From NCBI RefSeq assembly GCF_000235505.1, contig NZ_JH379029.1, forward strand, positions 199,798 through 263,797: a stretch of 64,000 bases of DNA, written 5' to 3'. Shown here one piece after another: positions 25,810-35,235 of this stretch. The number at the start of each line of letters is the position of its first letter. The stretch's first letter is position 1. This stretch comes from Hungatella hathewayi WAL-18680. Its GTDB lineage: Bacteria > Bacillota > Clostridia > Lachnospirales > Lachnospiraceae. Both the position numbers and the translations under genes were made by a program. The notes beneath the pieces are model-generated. The model was not told the DNA's origin and made no database searches. It saw only the letters and a program-made list of their open reading frames with translations.

Positions 25810-26748
25810 ATGATTAACTTTCTGAATCTGGAGTATTTTCTGGTGGCCGCCGAGGAGCTTAACTTTACCAGGGCCGCCAAACGGCTCTATATCTCCCAGC
25901 AGTCCCTCAGCAATCACATCTCCAATTTGGAGAAGGAGTTTGATGTGGAGCTGTTTCACCGCACCTCCCCTCTGACCCTTACCTACGCGGGTCAGGCGCT
26001 CCGCGCAAAGGCCAGGGCCATTCTGGACCTTCGGGAGGAGACCTGCCAGGAGATTGCGGACATCAAGGATTTCTCCAAGGGACAGCTGACCATCGGCGTA
26101 TCCCACACCAGGGGCTGCAAAATACTGCCGGAGATACTTCCCGTCTACAAGGAGCGTTTTCCCGGTATCCAGCTGCATTTAAAAGAGGGAAACTCCTCGG
26201 AGCTGGACGCGGACCTGCTTCACGGCGATGTGGATTTGATTATCGGCCTTCTGCCCTTTAAGGTGGAGAATATCGAGACCGTTCCCATCTGCGAGGAGGA
26301 GATTCTGCTGGTAGTTCCCGACTCCGTGCTGGAGAAAGCATTTCCCGGCAGGCTGTCGGAAATCAGGCAGCGGCTCACCAGGGACACGGACCTTTCCCTA
26401 TTAAAAGAATGTCCGTTTCTGCTCATCAATCCCGGCAACCGGGTGCGCACCCTGGCGGATGAGATGTTTGAGGAGGCGCAGTTTACGCCCAACATCATCC
26501 TGGAGACGGAAAACATTGAGACGGTCATGGCCCTGGCCGCCAAAGGCATGGGCATCACCTTCTATCCCAAGATGTTTATCTCCAGCCACACACCTCTTCA
26601 GAATCTGGCAGCGGAACATGGCGGCCTGAATTTCTACTCGCTGAACTATCCAAAGGCCCATTCCGTGCTGGCGATTGGCTACCACAAAGGACATTATATG
26701 TCCCGGGCTACAAAAGAATTCATAAATATCGCTAAAGAGACCATATAA
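25810..26748 (+). CDS. LysR-family transcriptional regulator
   Basis: LysR-type regulator of 312 residues. The N-terminal winged helix reads FLNLEYFLVAAEELNFTRAA, with the recognition helix in YISQQSLSNHISNLEKEF. The effector-binding domain begins near residue 90 with GQLTIGVSHTRGCKILPEIL. ATG 25810 is five bases after the stop of the PHP gene and uses GGGGAG inside that gene as its ribosome site; the same frame extends upstream only as a shadow of the PHP gene. Its targets are unknown. The PHP gene is the nearest candidate, although LysR proteins more often control a divergent gene. Confidence 0.93.
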   Translation: MINFLNLEYFLVAAEELNFTRAAKRLYISQQSLSNHISNLEKEFDVELFHRTSPLTLTYAGQALRAKARAILDLREETCQEIADIKDFSKGQLTIGVSHTRGCKILPEILPVYKERFPGIQLHLKEGNSSELDADLLHGDVDLIIGLLPFKVENIETVPICEEEILLVVPDSVLEKAFPGRLSEIRQRLTRDTDLSLLKECPFLLINPGNRVRTLADEMFEEAQFTPNIILETENIETVMALAAKGMGITFYPKMFISSHTPLQNLAAEHGGLNFYSLNYPKAHSVLAIGYHKGHYMSRATKEFINIAKETI

Positions 26749-26764
26749 TATAGGAAATTCCCGC

Positions 26765-26793
26765 TTGACACGGGACTGTATCGATGTTAGAAT
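26765..26793 (+). promoter_or_regulatory. Promoter of perR
   Basis: A perfect -35 TTGACA (26765-26770), a 17-base spacer and a -10 TAGAAT (26788-26793) precede the Fur-family gene by about 40 bases. A Per-box-like palindrome starts just after the -10, at the likely transcription start. Confidence 0.8.
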
Positions 26794-26800
26794 AAAATAG

Positions 26801-26815
26801 TAACGATTATTGTTA
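26801..26815. promoter_or_regulatory. Per-box-like operator before perR
   Basis: TAACGATTATTGTTA is a 7-1-7 inverted repeat with one mismatch between arms, the same geometry as the B. subtilis Per box (TTATAATnATTATAA). It overlies the predicted start of transcription, so it would give autorepression. Confidence 0.65.
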
Positions 26816-26832
26816 TCGAAAAAGGAGTTGCT

Positions 26833-27240
26833 ATGAAGACACTAAAGTACAGTCGACAACGGGAATCCATCAAGACCTGTCTGATGAACCGCCACGACCA
26901 CCCTACCGCCGATACCTTATATATGAGTATCCGGGAGGAATATCCAAACATCAGTCTTGGAACGGTTTATCGCAATTTGAACCTTCTGGTGGAATTGGGC
27001 GAGGTGCGCAAGCTGAGCTGCGGTGAAGGCGCTGACCGCTTCGATGCGGATACCACCCCCCACTACCATTTCGTGTGCAGAAGCTGCGGAGAGGTTCTCG
27101 ATTTACCTATGGAGACATTAGACTCCATGAATCAGGCGGCCCAGGAGTACTGCGATGGGGAGATTGACAGCCATATTACCTATTTCTATGGAACCTGCAA
27201 TCAGTGCCTGAAAACAAATTCAAAAAAATTTAATCATTAA
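26833..27240 (+). CDS. perR: Fur-family peroxide-responsive repressor (PerR-like)
   Basis: Metal-dependent repressor of 135 residues. The DNA-binding helix is PNISLGTVYRNLNLL. The regulatory metal-binding part includes DRFDADTTPHYHFVCRSCGE, with His and Asp residues that match the PerR sensing site. Two CxxC pairs, CRSC and CNQC, form the structural zinc site. A Per-box-like palindrome overlaps its start of transcription and a related palindrome precedes the next gene, a peroxide-scavenging rubrerythrin. Both fit PerR rather than Fur or Zur, though sequence alone does not exclude other Fur-family roles. GGAG precedes ATG 26833. Confidence 0.88.
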   Translation: MKTLKYSRQRESIKTCLMNRHDHPTADTLYMSIREEYPNISLGTVYRNLNLLVELGEVRKLSCGEGADRFDADTTPHYHFVCRSCGEVLDLPMETLDSMNQAAQEYCDGEIDSHITYFYGTCNQCLKTNSKKFNH

Positions 27241-27243
27241 GTA

Positions 27244-27272
27244 TTGACAATCAGAATCAGATGTGCTAAATT
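27244..27272 (+). promoter_or_regulatory. Promoter of reverse rubrerythrin gene
   Basis: A perfect -35 TTGACA (27244-27249) and a -10 TAAATT (27267-27272) at 17-base spacing. The palindromic Per-box-like segment follows directly. Confidence 0.65.
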
Positions 27273-27280
27273 AATATCAG

Positions 27281-27301
27281 TAACAATTACTATTATTGTT
27301 A
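27281..27301. promoter_or_regulatory. Per-box-like operator before reverse rubrerythrin
   Basis: TAACAATTACTATTATTGTTA has perfect outer arms TAACAAT/ATTGTTA, the same half-site as in front of perR, and can be read as two overlapping imperfect 7-1-7 boxes. It lies at the expected start of transcription. Confidence 0.6.
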
Positions 27302-27350
27302 ACCAAGAATATTCACAAAAATAATTATAAAAGAAAAGGAGAATATCATT

Positions 27351-27893
27351 ATGAAAAAATGGGTTTGTACAGTATGCGGTTATGTTCACGAGGGAGATAC
27401 TCCACCAGAGTTCTGTCCAGTATGTAAGGTTCCGGCTTCCAAGTTCGAGGAGCAGAAGGGCGAGCTGACATGGGCAGCTGAGCACGTAGTTGGTGTTGCT
27501 CAGGGTTCCAGCGAGGACATCATGATGGATTTAAGAGCAAACTTCGAGGGCGAGTGCTCTGAGGTTGGTATGTACTTAGCAATGGCAAGAGTTGCTCACA
27601 GAGAAGGCTATCCTGAGATTGGTCTTTACTATGAGAAAGCTGCTTACGAGGAGGCAGAGCATGCATCCAAGTTCGCTGAGTTACTTGGCGAGTGCGTAAC
27701 CAACAGCACCAAGAAGAACCTGGAGTTAAGAGTTGCAGCTGAGAACGGCGCTACCGCTGGTAAGTTCGACCTTGCAAAACGTGCGAAGGCCGCTAACCTT
27801 GACGCTATTCATGACACCGTACATGAGATGGCCAGAGACGAGGCTCGTCACGGCAGAGCATTCGAGGGTCTGTTAAAGAGATACTTCGGCTAA
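27351..27893 (+). CDS. Reverse rubrerythrin (rubredoxin domain first)
   Basis: Non-haem iron peroxidase of anaerobes with swapped domain order. An N-terminal rubredoxin domain ([11 protein letters not shown]...CPVC, about residues 1-45) is followed by a four-helix ferritin-like domain. The di-iron ligands lie in the Glu-rich [24 protein letters not shown] and [10 protein letters not shown] segments. The protein has 180 residues. Reverse rubrerythrins such as the C. acetobutylicum enzyme reduce hydrogen peroxide and oxygen with NADH-derived electrons and are PerR-repressed, which fits the palindrome in front of this gene. Codon choice is strongly biased, as in a highly expressed gene. GGAG precedes the ATG. 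Confidence 0.94.
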   Translation: MKKWVCTVCGYVHEGDTPPEFCPVCKVPASKFEEQKGELTWAAEHVVGVAQGSSEDIMMDLRANFEGECSEVGMYLAMARVAHREGYPEIGLYYEKAAYEEAEHASKFAELLGECVTNSTKKNLELRVAAENGATAGKFDLAKRAKAANLDAIHDTVHEMARDEARHGRAFEGLLKRYFG

Positions 27894-27914
27894 ACCATAC
27901 AGGAACTGATACAT

Positions 27915-27951
27915 CAGGGCGCAGCATAAATACAAAGCTGCGTCCTGCTTT
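27915..27951 (+). terminator. Hairpin between the two rubrerythrin genes
   Basis: CAGGGCGCAGC (27915-27925) pairs with GCTGCGTCCTG (27937-27947) with one internal mismatch, followed by CTTTATAA. The T-run is short, so it may act as a partial terminator or an mRNA-stabilising hairpin, with read-through into rbr. Confidence 0.55.
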
Positions 27952-28000
27952 ATAAAGAGTCATGGGTCAAGAATATCACAAAAAAGATGGAGGTTATGTT

Positions 28001-28537
28001 ATGTCAAAGTACGCAGGAACAAAAACAGAGAAGAATCTTATGGACGCTTTCGCAGGGGAGTCCCAGGCACGCAACAAGTATACCTATTATGCATCTGTTG
28101 CAAAGAAAGCCGGCTATGAGCAGATGGCCGCTTTATATCTGGAGACCGCTGACCAGGAGAAAGAGCATGCAAAGATGTGGTTCAAGGAATTCCACGGCAT
28201 TGGAACACCTGACGAGAATCTGGAAGATGCCGCCCAGGGTGAGAACTTTGAGTGGACTGACATGTATGCACGCATGGCCAGAGAAGCCAGAGAAGAGGGC
28301 TTCGAGGAGCTGGCTGTGAAATTTGAGCTGGTTGCCAAGGTTGAGGCTGCACATGAGAGACGTTACCGCAAACTGTTGGAGAGCTTAAAGACTGGCAAAA
28401 CCTTCAAGACCGATGCACCTTTAGGCTGGAAATGCCGCAACTGCGGATACATCCACGAGGGCGACGAAGCGCCGGATGTATGCCCATGCTGCGCACATCC
28501 AAAAGCATACTTTGAGCGCAAAGTAGAGAACTACTAA
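28001..28537 (+). CDS. rbr: Rubrerythrin
   Basis: Classical rubrerythrin, peroxide reductase of anaerobes, 178 residues. The N-terminal ferritin-like domain supplies the di-iron site through [23 protein letters not shown] and [15 protein letters not shown]. The C-terminal rubredoxin domain is [11 protein letters not shown]...CPCCAHP. ATG 28001 is chosen because GGAGG lies seven bases upstream and the protein then starts in family register; the frame opens at 27962. It follows the reverse rubrerythrin gene by 107 bases and probably shares its PerR-controlled transcript. Like its neighbour it has the codon bias of an abundant protein. Confidence 0.95.
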   Translation: MSKYAGTKTEKNLMDAFAGESQARNKYTYYASVAKKAGYEQMAALYLETADQEKEHAKMWFKEFHGIGTPDENLEDAAQGENFEWTDMYARMAREAREEGFEELAVKFELVAKVEAAHERRYRKLLESLKTGKTFKTDAPLGWKCRNCGYIHEGDEAPDVCPCCAHPKAYFERKVENY

Positions 28538-28585
28538 TCACCATTGTAACTGTCATTGGAACTATAAAATTCAAAAAACGTCACA

Positions 28586-28620
28586 GAAAAGGCGGGAACA
28601 TTTACGTTCCTGCCTTTTTT
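28586..28620 (+). terminator. Terminator after rubrerythrin
   Basis: AGGCGGGAAC (28590-28599) and GTTCCTGCCT (28605-28614) form a 10-base stem with one mismatch, ending in a run of T. Confidence 0.9.
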
Positions 28621-28763
28621 GTGACCACCGCTTCCAATTTTTTTCAGTTATTTGATTCTTTTTGTCATTTGGCGTAGATTTTATTTGAAAAATATATTAA
28701 AATAGTAAAATTGGTTGTATTATACATTTTTTTAGGCCAAGAAAATAAAACGGGAGGTTTCAT

Positions 28764-29807
28764 ATGGGAGTAAAACTGGACCAGGACTATCTCCTGGCGG
28801 TCATGAAAGCGCTGATTGATACCCCAAGCCCGGTTAGCTATTATGAGGAAATTAATCCGCTGCTGGAGAGATTTGCCCACGAGTTAGGCTACGAGGTCAC
28901 CTTTGACCGCAAACGGACTGGTTACATCAAGGTTCCCGGAAAAGACACCGGGAAGACCATCTGTATCGGGGCGCATCTTGACACCCTGGGACTGATAGTC
29001 CGCCGCATCGATTCCGACGGCATGATTCGGGTGCGCAACCTGGGAGGCATCAACTTTAACAACATCGAAGGGGAAACGGTGGTCGTACATACCCGGGACG
29101 GGAAACGCTACACAGGTCTGGTGGCCTGCCAGTCCCACTCCGTCCACGTCTTTGACGATGCAAGGACCCTGACAAGAGACGAAAACACCATGATGATTAT
29201 CCTGGACGAGGACGTTCACTCCAAGGAGGACGTCAAAGCCCTGGGCATCGAGAACGGCGATATCATCTCCATCGAGCCGCGGTTCACCATTACGGAGAAG
29301 GGATTTATCAAATCCCGCTTTATCGACGACAAAGCATGCGTCGCCTGTGCGCTGGCTGTTCTCAAGTATTTGAAGGAACAGAACCTGACACCGGCCTGCA
29401 ACACCTGGTTTGCATTCCCGCACTACGAGGAGATTGGACATGGGGGCTCCTACGTGCCGGAGGAAGTCAGTGAATACATTGCCGTGGACATCGCTGTCAT
29501 CGGACCGGACCACTCAGGAACCGAGCAGACGGTGTCTATCTGTGTCAAGGACAATTTCTCGCCCTATGACAGAGAGCTGACCGACCGGCTGGTGACATGC
29601 GCCAGAGAAGCCGGAATTGACTATGTAGAAGATGTATTCTACAAGTATGGGACCGATGCAAGCGCTGCCGTGCGCGCCGGCAACAACATCCAGGCCGCGG
29701 CATTCGGTATGGGAACCTTCTCTTCCCACGGAATGGAAAGAACCCACATCAAAGGGGTGATGCAGACAGCCCAGTTAATCGCGGCATTTGTGTTACAAAA
29801 CAATTAG
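28764..29807 (+). CDS. M42-family metallo-aminopeptidase (first paralog)
   Basis: Cytosolic dinuclear-zinc aminopeptidase of the M42 (glutamyl aminopeptidase/TET) family, 347 residues. Expected metal and catalytic residues lie in IGAHLDTLG (His, Asp), SRFIDDKACVA (bridging Asp), HYEEIGHGG (Glu-Glu), VDIAVIGPDHS (Asp) and the late SSHGMERTH (His). The EEIGHGG motif differs from the usual EEVGLRG, which marks a distinct subgroup. GGGAGG precedes ATG 28764. It opens a seven-gene plus-strand unit with a Dpp-type transporter and ends with a close paralog, so it probably trims the imported peptides. Confidence 0.92.
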   Translation: MGVKLDQDYLLAVMKALIDTPSPVSYYEEINPLLERFAHELGYEVTFDRKRTGYIKVPGKDTGKTICIGAHLDTLGLIVRRIDSDGMIRVRNLGGINFNNIEGETVVVHTRDGKRYTGLVACQSHSVHVFDDARTLTRDENTMMIILDEDVHSKEDVKALGIENGDIISIEPRFTITEKGFIKSRFIDDKACVACALAVLKYLKEQNLTPACNTWFAFPHYEEIGHGGSYVPEEVSEYIAVDIAVIGPDHSGTEQTVSICVKDNFSPYDRELTDRLVTCAREAGIDYVEDVFYKYGTDASAAVRAGNNIQAAAFGMGTFSSHGMERTHIKGVMQTAQLIAAFVLQNN

Positions 29808-29833
29808 GAAAATAGGAAAAGGAGAAACATAAC

Positions 29834-31369
29834 ATGAAAAAGAAATTATTAAGCGTGTTACTGGCAGGCGCAATGGCAGCCAGTCTGTTAACCGGCTGTG
29901 GAAGCAGCTCAAAGACATCAGGAGGCACTGACTCCAAGGGTACCATTACCATCGCGGTAAAATCAGATATATCCTCGTTTGACCCCCATAGCCACAACGA
30001 CAGTATCTCTGCCACCGCCACAAGACATATCTACAACAACCTTGTCCGCCTGACAGAGAACAATGAATTCGTAGGCGACCTGGCAGACTCCTGGGAATAT
30101 ACGGATGACACCACCGTAGCCTTCACCTTAAAAGAAGGTGTGAAGTTCCAGAACGGTTCCGTACTGACCTCCGAGGATGTGAAATATTCTCTGGAGTCCC
30201 AGAAAGAATCCTCCAGAGTCGGACATCTGGTATCCATGATTGACTCTGTGGAAGTAGTAGATGACACTCACTTTATCATTCACCTGAATACTCCTTCCAA
30301 CGCGTTAATCTCTTCTCTGAACCACTCCGGCTGTGCTATTCTTAACAAAGCCTATGTGGAAGAGCAGCTGGCCGCCGGCAAGAAAATTGAGGACGCTCCT
30401 ATGGGAACTGGTCCTTACAAATTCGAAGAGTGGGTTCCGGGAGCTTCCTATACGTTAGTTAAGAATGAAGACTACTTTGACCCGGAGCGCGCTGCCCAGA
30501 ACGACAAGCTGGTGTTCAAGATTATCTCTGAGGAGTCTGCAAGCACCATCGCTCTGGAAAACGGCGAGGTGGATTTACTGCTTCGTGTGCCTACCAATGA
30601 CGCTGACAAGATTAGAAGTAATGATAAACTGAAACTGGAAGAATACACCAACACACAGGTGGAATATTTCTGTGTAAACGCAGATAAAGCGCCATTTGAT
30701 GATGTGAAAGTCAGACAGGCATTAAGCTATGCGATCAACAAAGATGATATTTTAGTTGCCGCCATCAATGGCGAGGGAACTACTTTCGATAACTATATTG
30801 GTTCTGCTGCCATCGGTTATTATGACACGGTAACCAAATATGAATATAGTCCTGAAAAAGCAAAAGAACTTCTGGCGGAAGCTGGCATCCAGGAAGGTTT
30901 CACCTTCAACTGCTACTTAACCGGTGACGTTCGTGCAAGAAGTGCAACAGTCATCCAGGCTAACTTGGCCGAGCTTGGCATTACCATGAAAATCGAGCAG
31001 ATGGAGGCTTCCACCTTCTATGAAAAGACCGGCAACGGCGAGCATGACTCCTGTATGGCAGGATGGGTTGCCAACGCAGAGCCTGACAACACCTACCGTC
31101 CACTGTTCACCAGCGTCAATGCAGGCGCCGGCGGTAACCGTTCCTTCTACCGTAACCCTGAGGTTGATGCTTTAGTGGATGACGCGGCAATCAACCGTGA
31201 CAAAGATGCCGTAGCAAAAGATTACCAGACTGTTTTACAGACTCTGTCCGATGACGCTGTCTGGGTACCGTTATACTCCCCAACCGGTTTAATGGCTCAC
31301 AACAAGGATTTACAGGGAGTTGTGCCGTCACCAATCGACATGCATGATTTTTATACCTTACACTACTAA
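29834..31369 (+). CDS. Peptide ABC transporter substrate-binding lipoprotein
   Basis: Extracellular peptide-binding lipoprotein of the DppA/OppA (SBP_bac_5) family, 511 residues. The signal MKKKLLSVLLAGAMAASLLT leads to the lipobox GC at Cys22, followed by a Ser/Gly linker. Family landmarks are HIYNNLVRLTENNEFVGDLA, the EGVKFQNGSVLTSEDVKYS region, APMGTGPYKFEEW and the DDVKVRQALSYAINKDDIL segment. GGAG precedes ATG 29834. It lies 26 bases after the M42 gene and 46 bases before the permease gene. The peptide class bound cannot be deduced. Nickel or glutathione-type ligands are possible for this family but are less likely next to peptidases. Confidence 0.93.
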   Translation: MKKKLLSVLLAGAMAASLLTGCGSSSKTSGGTDSKGTITIAVKSDISSFDPHSHNDSISATATRHIYNNLVRLTENNEFVGDLADSWEYTDDTTVAFTLKEGVKFQNGSVLTSEDVKYSLESQKESSRVGHLVSMIDSVEVVDDTHFIIHLNTPSNALISSLNHSGCAILNKAYVEEQLAAGKKIEDAPMGTGPYKFEEWVPGASYTLVKNEDYFDPERAAQNDKLVFKIISEESASTIALENGEVDLLLRVPTNDADKIRSNDKLKLEEYTNTQVEYFCVNADKAPFDDVKVRQALSYAINKDDILVAAINGEGTTFDNYIGSAAIGYYDTVTKYEYSPEKAKELLAEAGIQEGFTFNCYLTGDVRARSATVIQANLAELGITMKIEQMEASTFYEKTGNGEHDSCMAGWVANAEPDNTYRPLFTSVNAGAGGNRSFYRNPEVDALVDDAAINRDKDAVAKDYQTVLQTLSDDAVWVPLYSPTGLMAHNKDLQGVVPSPIDMHDFYTLHY

Positions 31370-31415
31370 AATGAAGTTTATAACCAGAACAACTGATTAA
31401 AAGGAGGATATAACC

Positions 31416-32342
31416 TTGCATAAATATGTTTTAAAGCGTCTTCTTATGCTGATTCCCGTTATATTAGGTGTTTCCTTCCTGGTTTTCTTCATTATGTCTC
31501 TGGCCCCCGGTGATACGGCCAGAACCATTCTCGGTGACAACGCTCCTATGGAAGCAATTGAAGCTCTGAATGAAGAATTAGGACTCAATGACCCCGTGTT
31601 AGTGCGCTATGTGCGCTACATGGGGAACTTGGTTCAGGGTGATTTAGGAACATCTTATAAGTCAGGACGGCCGGTATTCAATGAAGTGATGTCCCGGTTC
31701 CCTGACACGTTAAAGCTGGCCTTCTGGGGCATGGTATTTGCAATCGTGCTGTCCATTCCCATCGGTATTATCTCAGCAACGAAGCAGTATTCCTTTATGG
31801 ACAGCGCCAGCATGGTGTTTGCCCTTTTGGGAGTTGCAACGCCTAACTTCTGGCTGGGACTTATGCTGATTATTGGATTTTCCCTGCATCTGCGCTGGTT
31901 CCCCTCAGGCGGTTCCGAGGGCTGGAGAGCTCTGGTGCTGCCAGTCATTACCCTGGGTACCGGCTGCATGGCCAATATTACGAGAACAACCCGTTCGTCC
32001 ATGCTGGAAGTTATCCGCCAGGATTATATCCGTACGGCGAAGGCCAAGGGCGTAAACAGCAAAAATGTTATTTACAAGCATGCACTCAAGAATGCGCTGA
32101 TTCCCGTGGTAACGGTTATCGGCCTGCAGTTCGGCTCCCTGCTTGGAGGCGCCGTGCTGACGGAGGCCGTGTTCTCCTGGCCCGGTATTGGCACCTATCT
32201 TGTCAACAGCATCAAGGCCCAGGATACAAACGCGGTTCTCGGCTGCGTCATCATTTTCTCCATCTGCTTTAGTATTGTGAATCTGGCGGTGGATATCCTG
32301 TACGCATACATAGACCCGAGAATCAAATCAAAATATAAATAA
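31416..32342 (+). CDS. dppB: Peptide ABC transporter permease, DppB type
   Basis: First membrane subunit of the peptide importer, 308 residues, six predicted helices. The N-terminus KYVLKRLLMLIPVILGVSFL is the standard DppB/OppB opening, followed by the extracytoplasmic LNDPVLVRYVRYMGNLVQGD. The coupling motif region is YIRTAKAKGVNSKNVIYKHA with ALIPVVTVIGLQ. The start is TTG at 31416, supported by AAGGAGG nine bases upstream; there is no nearer ATG in register. The next gene begins 12 bases after its stop. Confidence 0.94.
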   Translation: MHKYVLKRLLMLIPVILGVSFLVFFIMSLAPGDTARTILGDNAPMEAIEALNEELGLNDPVLVRYVRYMGNLVQGDLGTSYKSGRPVFNEVMSRFPDTLKLAFWGMVFAIVLSIPIGIISATKQYSFMDSASMVFALLGVATPNFWLGLMLIIGFSLHLRWFPSGGSEGWRALVLPVITLGTGCMANITRTTRSSMLEVIRQDYIRTAKAKGVNSKNVIYKHALKNALIPVVTVIGLQFGSLLGGAVLTEAVFSWPGIGTYLVNSIKAQDTNAVLGCVIIFSICFSIVNLAVDILYAYIDPRIKSKYK

Positions 32343-32354
32343 GGAGGTGACAAC

Positions 32355-33224
32355 GTGAGTAAAGAACAAAACAAAAAACGCAGCATGGCTGCCGAAATCT
32401 GGCAGCGTCTGGTTCGGAACAAGATGGCTATGCTTGGTCTTGCCATTCTTATCATCCTGGTTCTGGCAGCAATTTTTGCCGATGTAATCGCTGATTACGA
32501 TACAAAAGTTGTCACCCAGAACATTGCGGAGCGCCTCCAGGGGCCAAGCGCGGCTCACTGGTTTGGAACGGATGAATTCGGCCGCGATATCTTCGCCCGT
32601 CTGGTTCACGGTTCCAGAGTCTCTCTGGTAGTGGGAATCATCTCCGTGTCCGTATCCCTGATTATCGGCGGATCACTCGGCGCTTTTGCAGGCTTCTATG
32701 GCGGCAAAGTGGACAATATCATCATGCGTATCATGGACATTTTCCTGGCTGTGCCCAGTATTCTGCTGGCTATCACCATCGTGGCGGCCCTGGGTACCAG
32801 CTTGTTCAACGTGATGCTGGCCATCGGTATCTCCGGTATGCCAAGCTTTGCCCGAATCGTCCGGGCGGCCGTGATGAGTGTGAAGGACCAGGAGTTTGTA
32901 GAATCCTCCAGGGCCATCGGCGCGAACAGCGTCACCATCATTTTCCGCGAGATTCTGCCAAACTGTATGGCTCCCATCATTGTACAGGCAACGCTGGCTG
33001 TGGCAGGTGCTATCCTGTCCACCGCATCACTGAGCTTTATCGGACTTGGCGTGCAGCCTCCGTCACCGGAGTGGGGCGCCATGTTATCCGGCGGCCGTAA
33101 CTATTTAAGGGACGCCATTCATCTGACGTTATTCCCCGGACTGGCAATCGTTATTACCATCCTGGCATTAAACCTGCTGGGCGATGGTCTCCGCGATGCG
33201 CTTGACCCGAGACTGAAACAGTAG
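32355..33224 (+). CDS. dppC: Peptide ABC transporter permease, DppC type
   Basis: Second membrane subunit of the peptide importer, 289 residues. It has the DppC/OppC N-terminal cytoplasmic segment and first helix [20 protein letters not shown], then [20 protein letters not shown] and the coupling motif [20 protein letters not shown], ending [10 protein letters not shown] as most family members do. GTG at 32355 is the start, with AAGGAGG ideally placed. It is followed 11 bases later by the first ATPase gene. This gives a complete, contiguous importer. Confidence 0.95.
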   Translation: MSKEQNKKRSMAAEIWQRLVRNKMAMLGLAILIILVLAAIFADVIADYDTKVVTQNIAERLQGPSAAHWFGTDEFGRDIFARLVHGSRVSLVVGIISVSVSLIIGGSLGAFAGFYGGKVDNIIMRIMDIFLAVPSILLAITIVAALGTSLFNVMLAIGISGMPSFARIVRAAVMSVKDQEFVESSRAIGANSVTIIFREILPNCMAPIIVQATLAVAGAILSTASLSFIGLGVQPPSPEWGAMLSGGRNYLRDAIHLTLFPGLAIVITILALNLLGDGLRDALDPRLKQ

Positions 33225-33235
33225 GAGGCCGGATC

Positions 33236-34240
33236 ATGACAGAATCAAACTATACCGTTGAAATTAAAAATTTGGAAATTAAATACAAAACCTCGGATGG
33301 TGTTGTCAATGCGGTCAACGGCATTGATTTAGCCATCAAAAAGGGGAAAACCCTGGGGCTGGTGGGCGAGACCGGAGCCGGTAAGACAACCACGGCTTTG
33401 TCCATCCTCCGCCTGGTACCCAATCCTCCGGGAGAGATTACCGGTGGAAGCATTACCCTGGAGGGCAAAGATATTTTCTCATACAGTGAGAAAGAGATGG
33501 AGACCATCCGTGGCGACAAGGTGTCCATGATATTCCAGGACCCTATGACCTCCTTAAATCCAGTGGTCACCGTCGGGGAGCAGATTGCCGAGGTTATCCA
33601 GCTCCATGAAAATACGGACAAGAAGGCATCCATGACGAAAGCCAAAGAGATGTTAGAACTGGTTGGTATCCCAGGAAACCGAAGCGGGGAATATCCCCAC
33701 CAGTTTTCCGGCGGCATGAAGCAGCGTGTTATCATCGCCATGGCGCTGGCCTGCAATCCTCATCTGCTTATCGCCGATGAGCCGACCACCGCTCTGGATG
33801 TGACCATCCAGGCACAGGTGCTGGATTTGATGCAGAAATTGAGAGAGAAATACGGCACCTCCATGCTGATGATTACCCATGATTTAGGTATCGTGGCTGA
33901 GGTCTGTGACGAAGTGAGCATCATGTATGCCGGACATATCGTGGAGCACGGGACGCTGGAGGATATCTTTAATCACACCAGCCATCCTTACACGGAGGGA
34001 CTGTTTGGTTCCCTTCCGGACATCGAGAAACGTTCGGAGGAGTTGAAACCGATTCCGGGACTGATGCCGGACCCAACCAACCTTCCATCCGGATGTCCGT
34101 TCCACCCACGGTGCAAATACTGCCAGGATATCTGCAAGTCCAGGATTCCGGGAAGAACCGAATTATCCGACACCCACACCGTATCCTGTCTGGCTTACGA
34201 GGAAGGCACCGGAGTGACGTTAGGAGGTGACAACTCATGA
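33236..34240 (+). CDS. dppD: Peptide ABC transporter ATPase, DppD type
   Basis: ATPase subunit of the peptide importer, 334 residues. Walker A is [11 protein letters not shown], the signature is [20 protein letters not shown], and Walker B is [12 protein letters not shown]. The C-terminal oligopeptide-transport domain contains the cysteine-rich [15 protein letters not shown], which in this family can carry an iron-sulfur cluster. The ATG follows GGAGG closely. Its stop overlaps the next ATG (ATGA at 34237-34240), so the two ATPases are translationally coupled and should form the usual heterodimer. Confidence 0.95.
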   Translation: MTESNYTVEIKNLEIKYKTSDGVVNAVNGIDLAIKKGKTLGLVGETGAGKTTTALSILRLVPNPPGEITGGSITLEGKDIFSYSEKEMETIRGDKVSMIFQDPMTSLNPVVTVGEQIAEVIQLHENTDKKASMTKAKEMLELVGIPGNRSGEYPHQFSGGMKQRVIIAMALACNPHLLIADEPTTALDVTIQAQVLDLMQKLREKYGTSMLMITHDLGIVAEVCDEVSIMYAGHIVEHGTLEDIFNHTSHPYTEGLFGSLPDIEKRSEELKPIPGLMPDPTNLPSGCPFHPRCKYCQDICKSRIPGRTELSDTHTVSCLAYEEGTGVTLGGDNS

Positions 34241-35193
34241 GTGAAGTCTTATTGGAAGTAAAGAATTTAAAGAAATATTTTGATACGCCAAACGGAGTGC
34301 TTCACGCTGTTGATGATGTCAGCTTCCGTCTGGAAAAGGGAAAGACCCTTGGCGTGGTTGGAGAATCCGGCTGTGGCAAGTCCACCACGGGCCGTGCCAT
34401 CCTGCGGCTTCATGAGCCGACCAGCGGCGAGGTCATCTTTGAGGGAAGAGATATCACAAAACTTTCCTCACAGGAAATGCGGGGACTGCGCTCCGACATG
34501 CAGATTATCTTCCAGGACCCGTTTGCATCGTTAAACCCGCGAAAGACGGTCAGCGAGATCATTGCGGAACCGCTGCGTCTTCATAAAGTATATAAGAACA
34601 AACAGGACCAGGAAAAGCGGGTGCTGGAGCTGATGGAACTGGTGGGCCTCTCCGAGCGTCTCACCAACACCTATCCTCACGAGCTGGATGGCGGACGGCG
34701 GCAGCGTATCGGAATTGCAAGGGCGCTGGCCATGAATCCAAAATTCATCGTCTGCGACGAGCCGGTGTCGGCGCTGGACGTGTCCATTCAGGCACAGATC
34801 TTGAACCTACTGAAAAAACTTCAGAAGGAGCTGGGACTGACCTATATCTTTATCACCCATGACCTGTCGGTAGTCAATTATTTCTCCGACGAGATTATGG
34901 TGATGTATCTGGGAAAGGTGGTGGAGCACGCTCCTGCGGAGCAGCTGTTTGCCCATCCCACCCATCCTTATACCAAAGCGCTGTTATCGGCCATTCCGGT
35001 GCCGCGTCTGGGAGCCAAGAAGGACAGGATTCTGTTGAAGGGCGAGATTACCTCCCCCATCGATCCGAAGCCGGGCTGCCGGTTCGCACCGCGGTGTGAG
35101 TACGCAAAGGACTGTTGTTTCTCGGAATCACCGGAGTTGCAGGAGACGGAGAACGGACATTTTGTGTCCTGCCATTTCAGCAAGGATTTTTAG
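34237..35193 (+). CDS. dppF: Peptide ABC transporter ATPase, DppF type
   Basis: Second ATPase subunit of the peptide importer, 318 residues. Walker A is [11 protein letters not shown] and Walker [13 protein letters not shown]. The ABC signature is [17 protein letters not shown], where Asp replaces the usual Ser of SGGQ and Arg the Gln. The C-terminal cysteine-containing segment is [15 protein letters not shown]. The protein length is normal and the gene begins inside the stop of dppD. The signature change may make one of the two ATP sites of the heterodimer less active, though similar variants occur in other clostridial DppF proteins. Confidence 0.94.
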   Translation: MSEVLLEVKNLKKYFDTPNGVLHAVDDVSFRLEKGKTLGVVGESGCGKSTTGRAILRLHEPTSGEVIFEGRDITKLSSQEMRGLRSDMQIIFQDPFASLNPRKTVSEIIAEPLRLHKVYKNKQDQEKRVLELMELVGLSERLTNTYPHELDGGRRQRIGIARALAMNPKFIVCDEPVSALDVSIQAQILNLLKKLQKELGLTYIFITHDLSVVNYFSDEIMVMYLGKVVEHAPAEQLFAHPTHPYTKALLSAIPVPRLGAKKDRILLKGEITSPIDPKPGCRFAPRCEYAKDCCFSESPELQETENGHFVSCHFSKDF

Positions 35194-35235
35194 GAGGCAT
35201 TACAATTAAATTTATAATCGGGAGCAATCTGACTT

